Shown: piece by piece, positions 9,794 to 18,633 of the stretch | How positions within the stretch are numbered: the first letter of the stretch is position 1 | How the letters are laid out: each line of letters opens with the position of its first letter | NCBI GenBank assembly: GCA_020638695.1 | Contig: JACKIB010000001.1 | Location: forward strand, 1 to 64,000 | DNA length: 64,000 nucleotides | Reading direction: 5' to 3' | Source: Planctomycetota bacterium | GTDB taxonomy: Bacteria; Planctomycetota; UBA1135; UBA2386 | The notes under the pieces: model-generated | What the model was told of the DNA's origin: nothing | The model's input: the letters and a program-made list of their open reading frames with translations, nothing else | The model's database searches: none | Position numbers and translations under genes: made by a program

Positions 9794-11950
9794 ATGCTCG
9801 AAACCTGCGTCCTGGCGCTCGTCCTCACCCCGCAAGACCCAGCCCCTTCGCCAGGCGCGTTGCTGGAGGACCTCCTGGCGGGCAAGCGCGCGGCCGCGCG
9901 CGCGCTCGGCGCCGACCCGTTCGGGCGCCGGCTGCTGGTCGGTCTGCTGCGCAACCCACCTTCGGGCTTCTCCCTGCCACTGCGCGATGGCCTGGTGCGC
10001 CTCGATGCAGCCGATTCCTGGGCCGCTGCACCGCTCGCCGAGCACCTGGGGAACAGCCGCCGCAGCTCGTTCGAAGCGACGCAGGCGTTGCTGCGGCTGG
10101 GGCCGGTCGGCTGGATGGCGCTGCCGCGGCTGGAGCAGCAAGCGCGGGGCGCGCCGACCATGAACCACGCCCTGCGCAGCGCAATCCTGCAGCTCCAGCG
10201 CACGAAGTTGCGGAGCAACGAGGTGGAAGCGCACTCGACGCCGGCTTCGACCGCCGCCACGGATCCACGTTCCGCCGAGCAGCTGGCTGCGGCGGTGCGC
10301 GGCGGCGGCGCGGAGCGCTTCCCGGCACTGCGCGTGCTGCTGCAGCGCAAGCCGGAGGAGGTCCTGCCACTGGTCGAGCAGCTGGTGGAACTGCGATGCA
10401 ACGCCGATCCGGCGCGCCGCGCCGACGCCGAGCAGGTGCTCCGCGTCATCGGCTGCGCCCATGACGCCACCGCGATCCACTCGCCCAAGCTCCTGCGGTT
10501 GCTGCCACAGGAGGATCGACGACGCGAAGCCCTCGCCGCGGCGCTCGGCGGGGCCGGCGACAGCAAGCGCGATCTATTCGCCTGGATGCTGCGTCATCCG
10601 GATGCGAAGCTGCGGGGCTATGCGGCGCTCGCCTACGGCTTCCCCCAGCGTTCGCGCGTCGAACCGGCGTGGCAGGAAAGCGACCCCACGCTAGCCGAAC
10701 AGCTCGCCGCCGCAGTGCGCACCGACGACCCTGAGGCGAAACGCCGGGTGGAGCTCGCCCGCCGCGTGTGCGCATTCGAGCTGCGCGGCGCGCTGGACAG
10801 ACTGCTTCCGCGGCTGCGGGCCGACCTGGCTTCGGGAGTGATGAGTCGCGTGGTCCCCGCAACCCACCGCATCCGGCGCATGGGAGCCCCGGCCGCCGAA
10901 GCGACGCCGGAACTGGTCCGACTGCTCGACAACCTGCGGTTCGCCAACGCCGCCGAGAGCGCCTTGCGCAGTTTCGGCGCGGCCCTCGTGCCGAAGTTAC
11001 CCAAGCTCGACACGCTGAAGCCGGTGCAGCGCCGGCGCCTGCTGGCGATCCTGGCAGCCGGTGCATCCGCGTCGACAACGCCACTGCTGCTCGAACTACT
11101 CGACCCGAATGCCCCGCTCGACGACCTCGGCCGCGCGCTCGGCGGCGTCGACGGCGCGGTGGCTCAGGCAGTGGTCGAAGCACTGACCGACGCCAAGCTG
11201 CGAACGGCCGCGCTGGCGGCCGTCGCCGCGTGCACCCACCACCCGGCGTGGAGCACCGCGCTCCCACGGGCGATCCCCCATGTGGTCGCCGCGATCCGCG
11301 CCGACCCATCCCGCGTGGAGCGGCTGTTTCCGGTGCTCCTGGCCGCGCCGCGCGAAAGTGCTGCAGCGCGCATCGGGCTGCTCGACCATGCGGCGAAGGA
11401 AGTGCGGCGCCACACTGCGATGAGTCTCCTACCCCACCCACACCCGGATGCGGTGCCGAAGCTGCGCGCGGGTCTCGCCGATCCCGACCTGGGAGTCGCC
11501 GCCGCCTGCCTCGACGCTCTCGGCGCGTGCGGGCACGGCGATGCGCAGATTGCCAAGGAGATCCTCGCGACCGTGTCGCGCTTTCCCGCCGAGCAACACG
11601 GGATGGTGCTTCGCGCCGCGGCACGGGTCGGGGTCGCCGAACCGAAGTTGGTGGCGCTGCTCGAGCAGGAGTTCCTCGCCGACGACCGGACCCGCCGCGC
11701 CGCGGTGATTTCCATGGTGCCGGTCGCCGGGCCGCTCGCCACGGCGCTGGTGCCCAAGTTGGTCGGGGCCTTGGATGACAAGGATCCCCGCGTGGTGCGC
11801 ATGGCGATCCGTCAGCTCGGCCGGATGGGGCCCGTCGCGACGCCGGCACTCGACGCGCTGCAGAAGCTGGCCAGCCCGCCGGGCAAACGCGGTCCGCATG
11901 TCACCGCCGCGGGATGGGCGATCCGGCAGATCCGCGATTCACGGCGCTAG
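9794..11950 (+). CDS. HEAT-repeat protein
   Basis: A 718-aa protein of tandem HEAT-like helical repeats (for example LVPKLVGALDDKDPRVVRMA near the C-terminus). The chosen ATG begins a short hydrophobic stretch (MLETCVLALVLTPQDPAP) that may be a weak signal peptide; the frame is open further upstream but only over the promoter region of the divergent gene. It shares its 93-bp upstream region with the 1442-aa HEAT protein, suggesting joint regulation. Its TAG stop codon lies in the CTAG that begins repeat A1, so the repeat abuts, or supplies, the end of this gene. Confidence 0.85.
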   Translation: MLETCVLALVLTPQDPAPSPGALLEDLLAGKRAAARALGADPFGRRLLVGLLRNPPSGFSLPLRDGLVRLDAADSWAAAPLAEHLGNSRRSSFEATQALLRLGPVGWMALPRLEQQARGAPTMNHALRSAILQLQRTKLRSNEVEAHSTPASTAATDPRSAEQLAAAVRGGGAERFPALRVLLQRKPEEVLPLVEQLVELRCNADPARRADAEQVLRVIGCAHDATAIHSPKLLRLLPQEDRRREALAAALGGAGDSKRDLFAWMLRHPDAKLRGYAALAYGFPQRSRVEPAWQESDPTLAEQLAAAVRTDDPEAKRRVELARRVCAFELRGALDRLLPRLRADLASGVMSRVVPATHRIRRMGAPAAEATPELVRLLDNLRFANAAESALRSFGAALVPKLPKLDTLKPVQRRRLLAILAAGASASTTPLLLELLDPNAPLDDLGRALGGVDGAVAQAVVEALTDAKLRTAALAAVAACTHHPAWSTALPRAIPHVVAAIRADPSRVERLFPVLLAAPRESAAARIGLLDHAAKEVRRHTAMSLLPHPHPDAVPKLRAGLADPDLGVAAACLDALGACGHGDAQIAKEILATVSRFPAEQHGMVLRAAARVGVAEPKLVALLEQEFLADDRTRRAAVISMVPVAGPLATALVPKLVGALDDKDPRVVRMAIRQLGRMGPVATPALDALQKLASPPGKRGPHVTAAGWAIRQIRDSRR

Positions 11951-12114
11951 GAGTCTGCGCCACAGAAGGGTGACTCAGGAGGTTCGTGGATTTCGGCGCA
12001 GGTCGCCGCCCGAAAACACAGCCGAATTGGTGGATTCGGCGAGGCTTTCGGGGGGTGACAGGTGCTGGAAGGCGCGGATCTCATGGGTTGTCATTCTGTG
12101 GCGCAGACTCCTAG
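11947..12114 (+). repeat. Repeat A, copy 1 (168 bp, CTAG-bounded, MITE-like)
   Basis: The element runs CTAG to CTAG, with 17-bp perfect terminal inverted repeats beginning GAGTCTGCGCCACAGAA. The interior is about 130 bp of unique sequence without a gene. Four copies of identical length occur in this window. This copy begins in the stop codon of the 718-aa HEAT gene. Confidence 0.9.
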
Positions 12115-12176
12115 CCGTGTCGTCGCAGCGCCTTGACGCAGCCACATTTGCTGCGAACTCCGGACGAGGGGCACTT
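12115..12176 (+). repeat. Repeat F, partial copy (right half)
   Basis: This stretch matches the right half of the full F element at 50899-51067: a CCGTGTCGTCGCAGCGCCTT core, then a CAGCCACATT-type block and an end near GAGGGGCACT. About 18 bp of the core are missing and the terminal CTAG has mutated. It abuts repeat A1 through that element's CTAG. The remaining DNA to 12381 shows no convincing gene. Confidence 0.6.
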
Positions 12177-12381
12177 GAAGCAGCCGGCGTATTCCGGTCG
12201 GCCCCTTGGTCTTGGGCCCTGGGCCCGATTCGTTGTTGCAGGCCGCAAGGCACTGCGTGATCGGGGAACCGGTCTTCTCATCCCATCTGCGTTTTCGGCG
12301 CCGACTCCTCGATGCAGCGTCAGTCCAAGGTCCGGCGACAACCAGCCGCCGACCCGGCGCAGAGCGATCTCCGGTCCGAAG

Positions 12382-13023
12382 TCACGACACTCCACGGTCG
12401 AGTCCGAGCGCACCGAGCAGCTCGAGTAGGTCTCCGGGGACGGGGCTGCACAGCGACGTAGGTTGGCGTCCGTCGGCGAACCGCAGCTGCCAGGCGTGCA
12501 GCGCCTGGCGCGGGTGCACGTCGCAGCGCGGCGTCCGGTACCACTTCTCGCCGACCAACGGATGGCCAATCTGCTCCGCGTGCACTCGGATCTGGTGGGT
12601 GCGGCCGGTGTGGATCTCGACCTTCACCAGCGAGTAGTGCCGCGTGCAGCACAGCGGGGTGAAGCGGGACAGAGCAGGTTTTCCGGCCACGTCCGTGGCG
12701 ACTTCCCGGGTGGCGAACGCGATCTCGCCGTGCACCACCGCGAGGTAGATCTTCCGCCCTGTCGGCGCGCGCATTCGCTGCTGCCAGACCGGCACCACGG
12801 CCTTGCGAAGGGCGAACACGTTCACCCCGGAGGTGTCAGCGTCGAGCTGGTGCACCGCCCAGGTCATGGTCCGCTCGCTGTGGATCACGGCCCACTGCAC
12901 GCTGTCGGTGTCGTCCAACGACAAACCTGTCGTCGGGATGCCCCACGGCTTGTCGACCACAAGCACGTCCGCGTCGCGATACAGGATCCGCGTCGCGAGC
13001 TCGGATTCGCTGAGGAACGCCAT
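12382..13023 (-). CDS. RluA-family pseudouridine synthase (variant HQLD motif)
   Basis: A 213-aa protein of the RluA class, which isomerises uridine to pseudouridine in rRNA or tRNA. The fold markers are VVDKPWGIPT near the N-terminus, the catalytic block HQLDADTSG at 58-66 with the nucleophile Asp61, KIYLAVVHGE, and VEIHTGRTHQIRVHAEQIGHPL near the C-terminus. The usual motif is HRLDxxTSG; here the conserved Arg is Gln, which is odd because that Arg takes part in base flipping. There is no S4 domain. The ATG at 13023 was chosen because upstream codons lie in repeat A2. The gene sits between two direct copies of repeat A. Confidence 0.88.
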   Translation of the reverse strand: MAFLSESELATRILYRDADVLVVDKPWGIPTTGLSLDDTDSVQWAVIHSERTMTWAVHQLDADTSGVNVFALRKAVVPVWQQRMRAPTGRKIYLAVVHGEIAFATREVATDVAGKPALSRFTPLCCTRHYSLVKVEIHTGRTHQIRVHAEQIGHPLVGEKWYRTPRCDVHPRQALHAWQLRFADGRQPTSLCSPVPGDLLELLGALGLDRGVS

Positions 13024-13036
13024 GCCGGTGTGCAGC

Positions 13037-13204
13037 CTAGGAGTCTGCGCCACAGAAGGGTGACTCAGGAGGTTCGTGGATTTCGGCGCAGGTCGCCGCC
13101 CGAAAACACAGCCGAATTGGTGGATTCGGCGAGGATTTCGGGGGGTGACAGGTGCTGGAAGGCGCGGATCTCATGGGTTGTCATTCTGTGGCGCAGACTC
13201 CTAG
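13037..13204 (+). repeat. Repeat A, copy 2 (168 bp)
   Basis: It has the same length and orientation as copy 1 and is almost identical to it; the difference I noticed is GAGGATTTC for GAGGCTTTC. It is CTAG-bounded, with the same inverted termini. Its right CTAG is also the left boundary of repeat B1. Copies 1 and 2 are direct repeats flanking rluA. Confidence 0.9.
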
Positions 13205-13373
13205 CCCGGACGATTCATGGCCGTGCTGCTGCGATCGCGCAAGTTCGCTGCTGGCTTCGTCGAACGTACCTGCTCCGCTGGGGACGTACCCCGCCTCCGG
13301 GCAGACCCTGCTGTTCTCCTCGACAACAACCACCTTGCGCGATCTCGCAACGCCGCGCATGCAGGGTCGTCGC
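13201..13373 (+). repeat. Repeat B, copy 1 (degenerate right end)
   Basis: It begins CTAGCCCGGACGATTCATG, then follows the family B interior (GCTGCTGCGATCGCGCAA, then CCCCGCCTCCGGGCAGA). The right terminus has decayed and no longer matches TCATGAATAGTCCGGG, so the end position is approximate. It is joined to repeat A2 through a shared CTAG. Confidence 0.75.
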
Positions 13374-13457
13374 CGGCGCGCGGGCCCGATGGAGACACGT
13401 CACGCGCAGCGAACCGCTTCCCCAACGACAAGCGAAGGCTTCCGCGCGCGAGTTGGC

Positions 13458-14963
13458 TCAGAACGAGTCCGTGGTGGTGAACCCGCCGCTGTCGCCGCCG
13501 GAGAAGCCCCCACCTCCGCCGGAGGAACCGCCGAACCCTCCCCAGTCGAAGCCTCCTCCGCTGGGGGGCGAACCGCCGAAGCTCCCGCTCGAGTTACCCA
13601 GCGCCGAGGCGGCGGTCGACAGCAGCCCGCCGAGCACGTTCAGTGCGATCTCGGCTCCGTTGCTCGGGGCTCGTTGGTGCAGCCGGCGGAACCGCTGGCT
13701 GCGGTTGACGATCGACCAGGCGTCGCCGAACATCAGCGCGCCGCGCGCCAGACCTCCGAGTGCGCCGAGGATCCCGTCGTCGGCGTCGAACACCGAGTTG
13801 TTGGCGTCGAAGCCACTCTGCCGGAACCGTTGCCGCAGCCGCTGCACTTCGCGCAACGCCTGCAGTGCACGGTCCTGATCGCCGCGGGCCGTCTCCAAGC
13901 GCTGGTCGAGGTCCGTCTGGCGCCTGCGCAGGTCGAGGACCGCGGCTGCTACCACGTCGTCTTCGGGGGATCCGGTGCGCGCCGCATCCGACCGCAGCGT
14001 GGCCACGTCCTCGCTCTCGATCTGCCGCTGCAACACCGCCCGGGCTTGCCGGCTGAACGGGTCCTCGCCGGCGACGAACTGCGCGCGCTGTTCGACCAAT
14101 TCCTGGTTCGAGCGCTCCTGCGCCGCGACCCGCTCTTCCACTTCGCCGAGTTCTCGGGCCGCGGCTTTCGCCGCCTCGGCGAGCTCTTGCGAACCATCGC
14201 CGGCCAACGCGTCGCGTTCCAGCGCAGCCAGCGCGTCGGCCTCGGTGGTTGCCTCGGCAAGCAGGCGGTCGGCGTGCACCCGCAGTCTCTCGGGAATCGC
14301 CAGCAGCATGCCGTAGTCGCGGTGTGCGCGGTCGTAGCCGCACAGCCGCGCGACCCAACCGTCGGCCGCGCGGAACACCGGCAGCGCGCGGTACTCGGGG
14401 AATCGATAGCGTCGCTTCCACAGGTAGTGGAACAGCTTGTCGCGCTCGTAGGGTTTCCGCTTGTTGTCGCGGTCCGCTTCCGCCAGCTTCGCCTTGTCGG
14501 AGGCGTGCGCCGCCTGGCTGGTGGTCCGCTCCACCCGTGCGAGTTGCGCCTCGTAGCGCTCGGTGGTCGCAAGCTGTTGCAGAGTGCGTTCCACTCGCGC
14601 GGCATGGGCGGCAACCGCCCCATCCTGCGCGTGCCGGGTACGCTCCCTCTGTTGCGTCAGCTCGTCGAGTTCGCGTTCCGCCGCGGCGATCCGCTGATCG
14701 AGTTCGCCGAGCGCGCGCTTGCGCTGTTCGAGCACCGCCAGTGCGTCACGGTCGGCCTGGTCGAGGCCGCCGGCGATCCGATCGGCCGCGAGCTCGGCGC
14801 AACGGATACGCGCCAGCTCGCCGAGCAGCCGCGCTTCTTCGGTGCGCGTCGCCTCGCGCTGTTCGCGCAGGCGGCCGATCTCTTCGCCGACCGAATCGAG
14901 CTGCGCCTGCGCCTGCCGAACACTGCGGTCGATGTCGCGGTAGACTTCGCTGCCCGTTTTCAT
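13458..14963 (-). CDS. Coiled-coil protein with Gly-rich C-terminal tail
   Basis: A 501-aa protein with a long Glu/Arg/Ala-rich coiled coil (about residues 5-170), a middle conserved-looking block (YLWKRRYRFPEYRALPVF then GWVARLCGYDRAHRDYGML), a second coiled coil (about 225-380) and a tail of Gly, Ser and Phe (GGFGGSSGGGGGFSGGDSGG) resembling the tails of TPM-domain membrane proteins. A short hydrophobic patch (EIALNVLGGLLSTAASALG) precedes the tail. It is the last gene of a five-gene minus-strand group, starting 1 bp after the DUF6384-like gene ends. I do not recognise a specific function; envelope or membrane-stress roles are only guesses from context. Confidence 0.8.
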   Translation of the reverse strand: MKTGSEVYRDIDRSVRQAQAQLDSVGEEIGRLREQREATRTEEARLLGELARIRCAELAADRIAGGLDQADRDALAVLEQRKRALGELDQRIAAAERELDELTQQRERTRHAQDGAVAAHAARVERTLQQLATTERYEAQLARVERTTSQAAHASDKAKLAEADRDNKRKPYERDKLFHYLWKRRYRFPEYRALPVFRAADGWVARLCGYDRAHRDYGMLLAIPERLRVHADRLLAEATTEADALAALERDALAGDGSQELAEAAKAAARELGEVEERVAAQERSNQELVEQRAQFVAGEDPFSRQARAVLQRQIESEDVATLRSDAARTGSPEDDVVAAAVLDLRRRQTDLDQRLETARGDQDRALQALREVQRLRQRFRQSGFDANNSVFDADDGILGALGGLARGALMFGDAWSIVNRSQRFRRLHQRAPSNGAEIALNVLGGLLSTAASALGNSSGSFGGSPPSGGGFDWGGFGGSSGGGGGFSGGDSGGFTTTDSF

Positions 14964-14964
14964 G

Positions 14965-16467
14965 TCACCACCCCCTGGTGATGTTGCCGCCGGCGGTAGG
15001 GAAGCGGTACGTCGGCGCGCGAGCGCCGCGCACCTTGGTGCCGAACAGGTTGTCGTCGACGATGCCGTTGTCCCGCTTGTCCGCCCGAACGGAATCGTAG
15101 ACCGACTTCGGAACGCGAATGCCGAAGGTGCTGGTGCGGGTGCTCCGCTGGTCTTCCTCACTGGTGATGTCGAGCGTCACCGGGCGGCCATTCGCACCAC
15201 GCGCCTCGACCACGACGTAGTAGTTCTGCGCGGCATCGCGGCGGTCCTGCACGCGCCGAGTGACACCGCTCTTGCGTCCCGGAGCGCTGACGATCCGCAG
15301 CTCGTAGCTCTGATCGAGCAAACCCACCAGAGCGCCGAGCCGCTCGAGCGCGGTGGTCGCGATGGCGGGGTCGTCGCCGGCCACCGCCGCGCGGGCCGCT
15401 CGCTCGAGCTGGTCGAGATCGCGGGAAGTCGCGCTGTCGAGCTCGAGCCCCGCAAGCTGCGCCCGCAATCGCTCCAGTTTCGCGGTGTTCCGCTGCCGCG
15501 CGTGTCGTGCTGCAGCGAGCGCCTCGATCCGCGCGCGCAGACTCTGCAATCCGCTCATCGCGCTCGGCAAGTCGCCAGCCGCGATCGCCGCCGAAAGTGA
15601 GCGGTGCAACGCGCGGATCTCCGTGCGGATGCCCTCCGGCACATCGGTCGGGTCGAAGGTCCGCAGCAGCTGGGTCGCCTCCTGATTGACGCCGCGCAGC
15701 GCGTCGCTGTCGCGGAGGTCCCGCGCGACCTCGTCGAGTGCGCCACCGAGTCGGGCGGCGGTGTTGCGGTGCCGCACCACCAGTTCGTTGAGCTCGCGCT
15801 TGCGTTCCGGGTAGAGCCCGGCGGACGGCAACGCCCCGAGGTCCTTCTGCAGCCTCCCGATTTCGCCCAGATCGGCGTGCAGGGCGCGTTCGGCGCGCTG
15901 CAGAGCCAGTTTGGTCGCCTCGGGTCCGGGTCCCGCGCGCGCAGCATCGATGTCGCGCTGAAGGCCCTGCGCTCGGCCCGTCAACTGCTCGGCCTGCCGC
16001 TGCAGCGCCGTGACGCTGTTGCCGAACGACTCGATCAGTGCCTGGCGGCGGAAGTAGGCCGGCAGCGCGATCGCGAGCCACAGCACGCCCACCACCGCCG
16101 CAGCGAGCAGCGCCCGCCACGCCCAACGACCGCGTTCCACGTAGACCTCGGCCACTCGCACCGCGAACCCGCGCTCGGGTGGCGTGTAGCGGAACCGGTC
16201 TTCGACCAGCGCCTCGACCCCTTGGGCGATCACCGCGTCGTCCACCTCGATCCCCTGCGCGGCGTAGATCGACTTGATGCGCGCCGTCAGCTGCCGCTCG
16301 CGCTGCTCGCCGCCGAGCTCGGCCTCGATCTGCTCCTGTTGGTGGCGGAGCGTGTCCACCACGTCCATCGCCAGCATCACCTCGTCGAGGGGCACGTGCA
16401 CCTCGGGCGTCGCGGCACGCGCAGTCGGTGGAGACTCGGTCATGGCAAGATCGGGGTTTCGACTCAC
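14965..16467 (-). CDS. DUF6384-like membrane protein with coiled coil
   Basis: A 500-aa protein. The N-terminal block (VMLAMDVVDTLRHQQE... RYTPPERGFAVRVAEVYVERGRW) resembles DUF6384 as I remember that family. One membrane helix follows (about 113-135, ALLAAAVVGVLWLAIALPAY), then a long coiled coil and a C-terminal Arg-rich region with basic and Ser/Thr residues. The GTG start at 16467 overlaps the previous gene by 4 bp; an ATG at 16443 is an alternative. Related genes often sit beside the helical 'cell surface protein' family found immediately upstream. The function is unknown. Confidence 0.75.
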   Translation of the reverse strand: MSRNPDLAMTESPPTARAATPEVHVPLDEVMLAMDVVDTLRHQQEQIEAELGGEQRERQLTARIKSIYAAQGIEVDDAVIAQGVEALVEDRFRYTPPERGFAVRVAEVYVERGRWAWRALLAAAVVGVLWLAIALPAYFRRQALIESFGNSVTALQRQAEQLTGRAQGLQRDIDAARAGPGPEATKLALQRAERALHADLGEIGRLQKDLGALPSAGLYPERKRELNELVVRHRNTAARLGGALDEVARDLRDSDALRGVNQEATQLLRTFDPTDVPEGIRTEIRALHRSLSAAIAAGDLPSAMSGLQSLRARIEALAAARHARQRNTAKLERLRAQLAGLELDSATSRDLDQLERAARAAVAGDDPAIATTALERLGALVGLLDQSYELRIVSAPGRKSGVTRRVQDRRDAAQNYYVVVEARGANGRPVTLDITSEEDQRSTRTSTFGIRVPKSVYDSVRADKRDNGIVDDNLFGTKVRGARAPTYRFPTAGGNITRGW

Positions 16468-17651
16468 GCGGTGGTGGTCGGCAGCGGCGCTGCCGCCGCT
16501 CGACCCTGCAGCGCAGCGAACCGGCGCTTGCCGTCCTCGACCGCGGAACTGAGTTCCACCTCGTTCTTGGCGCTGTGCACCCGCATCTCGTTGACGATCT
16601 CGTAGCTGCGCTCCTGGAACCCGACCACCGCCTCGACCAGCTTGCGCACCGACTCGGCGCGCACCGTGGGACCGTAGCCGGCCCGCAGCGCGGCCTCCTG
16701 GATCTTGGTGCCCACCTCACCGAGGCTCTCCAGACTCTTGTTGATGCCGTCCTTCATCGCTTCGAGCGTGGCGGTGGCTTCGTGCAGCCCGTGCATCCCG
16801 GTGAACGACGCCGACAAGGCGGTGAACACCGTCTCGTTGGTGCCGAAGAACGTCACGGCCTGGGCGTACACCCGTTCCTTGCAGTCGGTGATCTGCGCCA
16901 ACCGCGCCATCACCACCTCGGTGGTGCCGTAGGCGATCGACAGGTTCTCGGCCAGGTCCTTGGCGATCTGGTAACGCTTGTCCTCGTCCTGCAGAGCGAG
17001 CAGCTTCAAGTCGCGCGCCATCTCGCCCCGCGCGCGGGCCTCGGCATCCGCGCCCTCGCCGATTCGTTGCAGCGCGTCACTGGCGACCTCGAGCTCCTGC
17101 TTGTGCTGCGCGAGCTGCTGTTCGGCGATCTTCAGGATCTGGAAGCCGGTCACCTGAGCTTCCTTCAAGGCTACGCGGAAGTCCTTGTAGGCGTCGAGAA
17201 TGGTCTGCTCGCGCTGGATCTGGTCGCGGCTGTCGGCAGCCACCTCGAGGTAGGTCTGCTTGATCTTGGCGAAGCGCGCCGGAATGTCGCCGCGGGTCAC
17301 CTTCATCCAGATGTTGGACAGCCGCTCGAAGGTGTCGATCCGCCCGTCGTCGACTTGGTCGACCATGCGCTTGGCGTCGTCGCGGATCGAGTCGAACGCC
17401 TTGGTGATCGCCTGGTAGCGGTTGCCGATCGCCATCGCGTCGATCTGTTCGCGCACCACCTCGTTGAACAGGGAAGCTTGCGCCAACGTGCGTGCCACCG
17501 CAGCCGCCTTGTCCGGGTCGTAGCCGGAGATCCGCTCGATCAACGCCACCACCGGGGCCGGCGCCGGATCGGACTTGATGAGGCCGAGGTTGCGCAGCGC
17601 GCCGAGGGCCTTGTCGAGGTACTTCAATGGGGTGGCGGTCTGGTCGTTCAT
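16464..17651 (-). CDS. Helical TelA-like / 'cell surface protein' family protein
   Basis: A 395-aa, almost wholly alpha-helical, acidic protein with no signal peptide and no membrane helix, so it is probably cytoplasmic despite the database label I recall for the family. Recognisable blocks are PLKYLDKALGALRNLGLI, FDSIRDDAKRMVDQVDDG, VTRGDIPARFAKIKQTYLEV and TFFGTNETVFTALSASFTG. Overall it resembles the TelA (toxic-anion resistance) style of helical bundle, but I cannot prove homology by eye. It overlaps the DUF6384-like gene by 4 bp and follows the 294-aa gene after about 97 bp. Confidence 0.75.
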   Translation of the reverse strand: MNDQTATPLKYLDKALGALRNLGLIKSDPAPAPVVALIERISGYDPDKAAAVARTLAQASLFNEVVREQIDAMAIGNRYQAITKAFDSIRDDAKRMVDQVDDGRIDTFERLSNIWMKVTRGDIPARFAKIKQTYLEVAADSRDQIQREQTILDAYKDFRVALKEAQVTGFQILKIAEQQLAQHKQELEVASDALQRIGEGADAEARARGEMARDLKLLALQDEDKRYQIAKDLAENLSIAYGTTEVVMARLAQITDCKERVYAQAVTFFGTNETVFTALSASFTGMHGLHEATATLEAMKDGINKSLESLGEVGTKIQEAALRAGYGPTVRAESVRKLVEAVVGFQERSYEIVNEMRVHSAKNEVELSSAVEDGKRRFAALQGRAAAAPLPTTTA

Positions 17652-17748
17652 GTGTGGACGGGGCAGGATGCCGGGTGGAGATGCGAGAGGGCCACCGCGG
17701 CGTCGGGTGGCGCGTCAGCGTAGCGGGGCGTCCGCCGCGGGTCGCGGC

Positions 17749-18633
17749 TCAATCAGCCCCCAGGGCGATCGACAGGCGCGCGGCATCGCGCCGCCCGGGG
17801 ATCACCACCGTGCAGCGCGCATCGGGCGCAGCGAGCAAGGCCCCGAGTTCGACCGGGACCGCGAGGAGCACATCGCCCGACCGGCGATGCAGGCGAACGA
17901 ACAGGCGCCCGCCATCGCACACCGCGCGGCGTACCGCGCGTTCCGTGAGCGTGCGCGAGGCGGCGAGCAGTCGGTCGCGGTCGGTGGGTCGCTGCGGGAA
18001 GTCCAGCCCGCGCGCCAAGGTGACCCGATAGCTGCCCCACGAGCGTTCGACGGCGACGGACAGCACACCCTCGAGTCCCGGATGCTCGAGCGCGAGCTGA
18101 TCGGCGGGCGGTGCGAGCGCGCGGTCGACGAGGCCCACTTCCCAGGCGAGCAAGAGCGCCGCCAGCGCGGTGAGCACGGTGATCCACAGTCGTCGGGGGC
18201 GCGCACTGGGCGCGTGCGGCGGCGCAATCGCGTGCCGGAGGTCGGCTGCGGTGGTCGGTCGCGTGCGCCGGACCGCGCGAAGTTGCCGGCCCGCCGTGGC
18301 GAACGCGGTCTCCGTTGTCTGCCTCGCGTGGACCTCGGTGGCGCGCAGCGTCGATTCGAGCGGAACGTCGACGCAGTCCGCGATCTTCTGGAGGGCGGCG
18401 AGCAGACCGTCCTGCCAGTCGCGATCCGGCTGCGCTTTGGAGTCCGCGCGTCGCTCGATCAGCACGGCGAAGCGAGCTTCGTCCAACTCGACCTCGGCGT
18501 GGCACCAGGCGTCGAGGTACTCCACCAGCGAACGCAGTGGCATGTCGACCACCGGCGAGTGCGGCCCGGCGACGACGCCTTCGAGCCAGGTAGCGCGCGG
18601 GGTCACGGGGGATCGAGAACTCGCCTCAGGCAT
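17749..18633 (-). CDS. Hypothetical membrane-anchored protein
   Basis: A 294-aa protein I do not recognise. An N-terminal cytoplasmic region of about 140 residues (LVEYLDAWCHAEVELDEARF, KIADCVDVPLESTLRATEV) is followed by one membrane helix (about 160-178, LWITVLTALAALLLAWEVG) and a C-terminal region that may be extracytoplasmic. The ATG at 18633 overlaps the end of the GYF_2 gene by 8 bp, so the two are likely coupled. Its place between the GYF_2 protein and the helical protein suggests a shared membrane-associated assembly. Confidence 0.7.
   Translation of the reverse strand: MPEASSRSPVTPRATWLEGVVAGPHSPVVDMPLRSLVEYLDAWCHAEVELDEARFAVLIERRADSKAQPDRDWQDGLLAALQKIADCVDVPLESTLRATEVHARQTTETAFATAGRQLRAVRRTRPTTAADLRHAIAPPHAPSARPRRLWITVLTALAALLLAWEVGLVDRALAPPADQLALEHPGLEGVLSVAVERSWGSYRVTLARGLDFPQRPTDRDRLLAASRTLTERAVRRAVCDGGRLFVRLHRRSGDVLLAVPVELGALLAAPDARCTVVIPGRRDAARLSIALGAD

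Noticed and set aside
12133..12429. A 98-codon plus-strand frame between repeat A1 and rluA
   Set aside because: It begins in the F remnant, overlaps the 3' end of rluA and has no domain or start signal.
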